64,000 bases of DNA, taken from Dipylidium caninum (lineage: Eukaryota; Platyhelminthes; Cestoda; Cyclophyllidea; Dipylidiidae). The notes under the pieces were generated by a model, which worked only from the letters and a program-made list of their open reading frames with translations, was not told the DNA's origin and searched no databases. The position numbers and the translations under genes are program-made. The first letter of the stretch is position 1, and each line of letters begins with the position of its first letter. This document shows, one piece after another, positions 62,601-64,000 of this stretch. Location: assembly GCA_017562135.1 (NCBI GenBank), contig QEYB01001053.1, positions 434,001 through 498,000 on the forward strand, in the 5' to 3' direction.

Positions 62601-64000
62601 CTTTAGCTTTAAACTCTATTGTGTTTTGACGTGTGCGCTTCTACTTTTTTTCGGGAGCTTTGTAATTGTAAAAATTGTTAGAACCCACTTGCTTTGAGGC
62701 GGCTAGTGGGGTTTTTGCACTGGGGGAAAGTATTTTTTCTTGTGGCTTGTTGGCGGAAATACCCAGTTTAGACGTATTCACAAGGGCGTTCGCTTCCACG
62801 GACACTTTTGTTTGACGACCGCCTGCTCCACATTGTTTGCCGAGCACTCGCTGAAGTAGGGAGGGAAAAAAAATCATGTTGAAAAACATTTCGAGCAGTA
62901 GGAATCGTGTGAATGACTGTGCTGACCGCTTTTTACTCGTGACATCAGAAGAATTTTGGAGCACTGCCACTTTGAGCCCCTCGTGGGTGTCCCTGGACTT
63001 GTTGCTGCTGTTCTGAGACGCCGAGTAAATTGAAACACACAAGTTCTCGTGAAGTTAACCGAAGTGGGGTTTTTTCTTTGGTGCTACGGTTTTCGTCCAT
63101 CTTCAAAGTTTTTTTCCCGGGTTGAATGGTTTCCGCAACATGGTCCGCGGTGCTTATCTCGACCCTTGAAGCTCCAAAATTTAGTTAATTCGAGGTGATT
63201 TTACTTTCCCCCCGTTCTGCAGTAGTCGCGTGGTTCCCCCGACTAAAACAAATTGGCAAATTAAAATGTCAACGCTGACATGGCTGTCTGTGGCCAAAAA
63301 ACCCATCGGTCAGGTAAAAGTCTCTGTCTGATTCTAACAGTTGAAGACGCGCAGGATACGGAGGACGATAGTGTTGCCTACACCGACCTGAGTCAGGTCT
63401 CCTCCCGTCTCCCCTTCTCCTCACCCTCGCCCAGTCTTCGTTATGATGGCGACGAAGATGACAGCGTGTCAGTTTTGCAACGTCGATGCCTTCGTCGTGA
63501 TGGCCTTGGTCCGGTGACCGCACCACCGCCACAACCCGCCCGCCCCACCGCCTTCGAGATCTCCCCCCCAGCAACCACATCCGGACGCAACAGGCGACAA
63601 CCCGATCCCCCTCAGCCCGCCTCACTTGCTCATCCCCAGTCTGGTGAGTTGCTCATCTGCCGCCACATCCTCTCTTTGTGCTCCCTTTTCCATTGTCCGA
63701 AAATATGCCCTTGGATGTGTTTTGTAACCCTTGTCTGGCATGAGCAGTGTTTTTTTTTCTTTAAATTTCGAGTCGCGTATTCCTTGCCGCCTGGCTAATA
63801 CAAAGACACTCAGGAGAATAGTCGTGCGGTGGCGTTCTGTCTGCTGCCAATTCCCTGCGCTTTGATCGTTGACATTCCGCTTGAACTCGTGTTACGAAGG
63901 CGCTAAGTCGTCACCTTCTAATGTGTCCCGAATTCTACCCACCCACACTTGTCACTCAGGCGATTTGATCCCGTTTGACGATGATCGAGCAAGTGTTACG
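41607..64000 (+). CDS. Hook/NuMA-type N-terminal domain coiled-coil protein, 3' end missing
   Basis: Likely cytoskeletal or dynein adaptor protein (HOOK, CCDC88 and NuMA share this N-terminal fold); the exact orthologue is not settled. Eighteen exons in the window: 41607-41698, 41732-41790, 41821-41894, 41935-42165, 42239-42388, 42463-42660, 44295-44548, 45451-45556, 46807-46908, 46983-47148, 53077-53219, 57243-57614, 58401-58553, 59537-59815, 61865-61946, 62037-62104, 63355-63643, 63960 onward; about 953 codons. Exons 1-4 give ALCAWIGSII, RIQRFFKGVYRFPVQDIV, ELVAFLIIVGG and LDDDVQFAIYAIIQG, the last like the VQHVVMTAIQEL helix of HOOK. Exon 6 is proline-rich (PPPPLPPPNRK). Exons 7-16 are heptad coiled coil (RLHEAEQRARTAELGLAQA). 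Exon 17 is acidic and proline-rich (QDTEDDSVAYTDL). The 16-17 junction (acceptor GCGCAG at 63351) and exon 5 donor are the weakest; further exons may lie in the large introns. Confidence 0.68.
42661..44294. other. 1.6-kb intron of the Hook-domain gene
   Basis: A small candidate exon near 43060-43090 (QPVDGNALT, between an AG and GTAAGG) does not keep phase with the next exon, so I left it out. Otherwise nothing seen. Confidence 0.4.
47149..53076. other. 5.9-kb intron of the Hook-domain gene
   Basis: No exon, RNA gene or transposon recognised. It contains the hairpin at 47577-47604 and a direct repeat of GGATATCCATT at 49590-49612. Pyrimidine-rich on the plus strand in many stretches. Confidence 0.45.
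47577..47604. repeat. perfect 11-bp inverted repeat, hairpin
   Basis: ATCTCATCTCA, a six-base loop TCGATT, then TGAGATGAGAT. It sits in an intron on the transcribed strand and has no T-run after it; function unknown. Confidence 0.6.
53220..57242. other. 4.0-kb intron of the Hook-domain gene
   Basis: No supported exon. It contains a CT microsatellite at 56800-56817 and several C-rich runs (53659-53667, 55498-55508). Confidence 0.4.
56800..56817. repeat. CT dinucleotide microsatellite
   Basis: About nine CT units directly after a C-run, in an intron of the Hook-domain gene. Confidence 0.85.

Noticed and set aside
1..64000. Transposon, CRISPR, prokaryotic operon or viral insertion
   Set aside because: No reverse transcriptase, transposase, integrase or terminal repeats, and no regularly spaced repeat array were seen; the only repeats are the local triplication and microsatellites.

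Overview
This is a eukaryotic nuclear window. Every recognisable gene is split by GT-AG (sometimes GC-AG) introns. The gene set (CACHD1, RSPH3, a Ly6/quiver-like protein, OGFOD1, AAMDC, PSMA2, a mitotic-type cyclin and a Hook-domain coiled-coil protein) points to a bilaterian animal. Very short introns (about 26-70 nt) beside multi-kilobase ones, and divergent, low-complexity-rich orthologues, make a parasitic flatworm such as a cestode or trematode my best guess. That placement is inference; no species marker is present.

Layout. 160-1884 (+): 3' part of a divergent A/B-type cyclin. 2766-3659 (-): AAMDC, two exons. 4645-8383 (+): OGFOD1, nine exons, head-to-head with AAMDC. 9603-14707 (-): two large low-complexity unknown reading frames sharing a tryptophan motif. 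15823-30914 (-): CACHD1, reconstructed as 22 exons, 2102 codons before the stop. 32403-34113 (-): a small secreted, GPI-anchored Ly6 protein. 35305-36558 (-): PSMA2, five exons. 38375-40731 (+): RSPH3, N-terminus not found. 41607 to beyond 64000 (+): a Hook/NuMA-type N-terminal domain followed by coiled coil, at least 18 exons.

Exon joins were made by hand from splice sites, phase agreement and remembered family sequence. All the joins listed keep frame across the gene, which is the main internal check. The genes do not form one pathway. They are mostly housekeeping or cytoskeletal (translation-linked hydroxylase, proteasome, cilium, cell cycle, coiled coil) plus two cell-surface proteins of the kind that modulate ion channels (CACHD1, quiver-like).

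The most notable non-genic signals are three GC-AG introns that all use the same octamer AG|GCGAGT, a threefold tandem duplication inside a CACHD1 intron that carries decayed copies of the neighbouring exon, a scrap of PSMA2 exon inside the Ly6 gene intron, and a possible undescribed pair of genes at 9.6-14.7 kb. No transposon, rRNA, tRNA or CRISPR was recognised.
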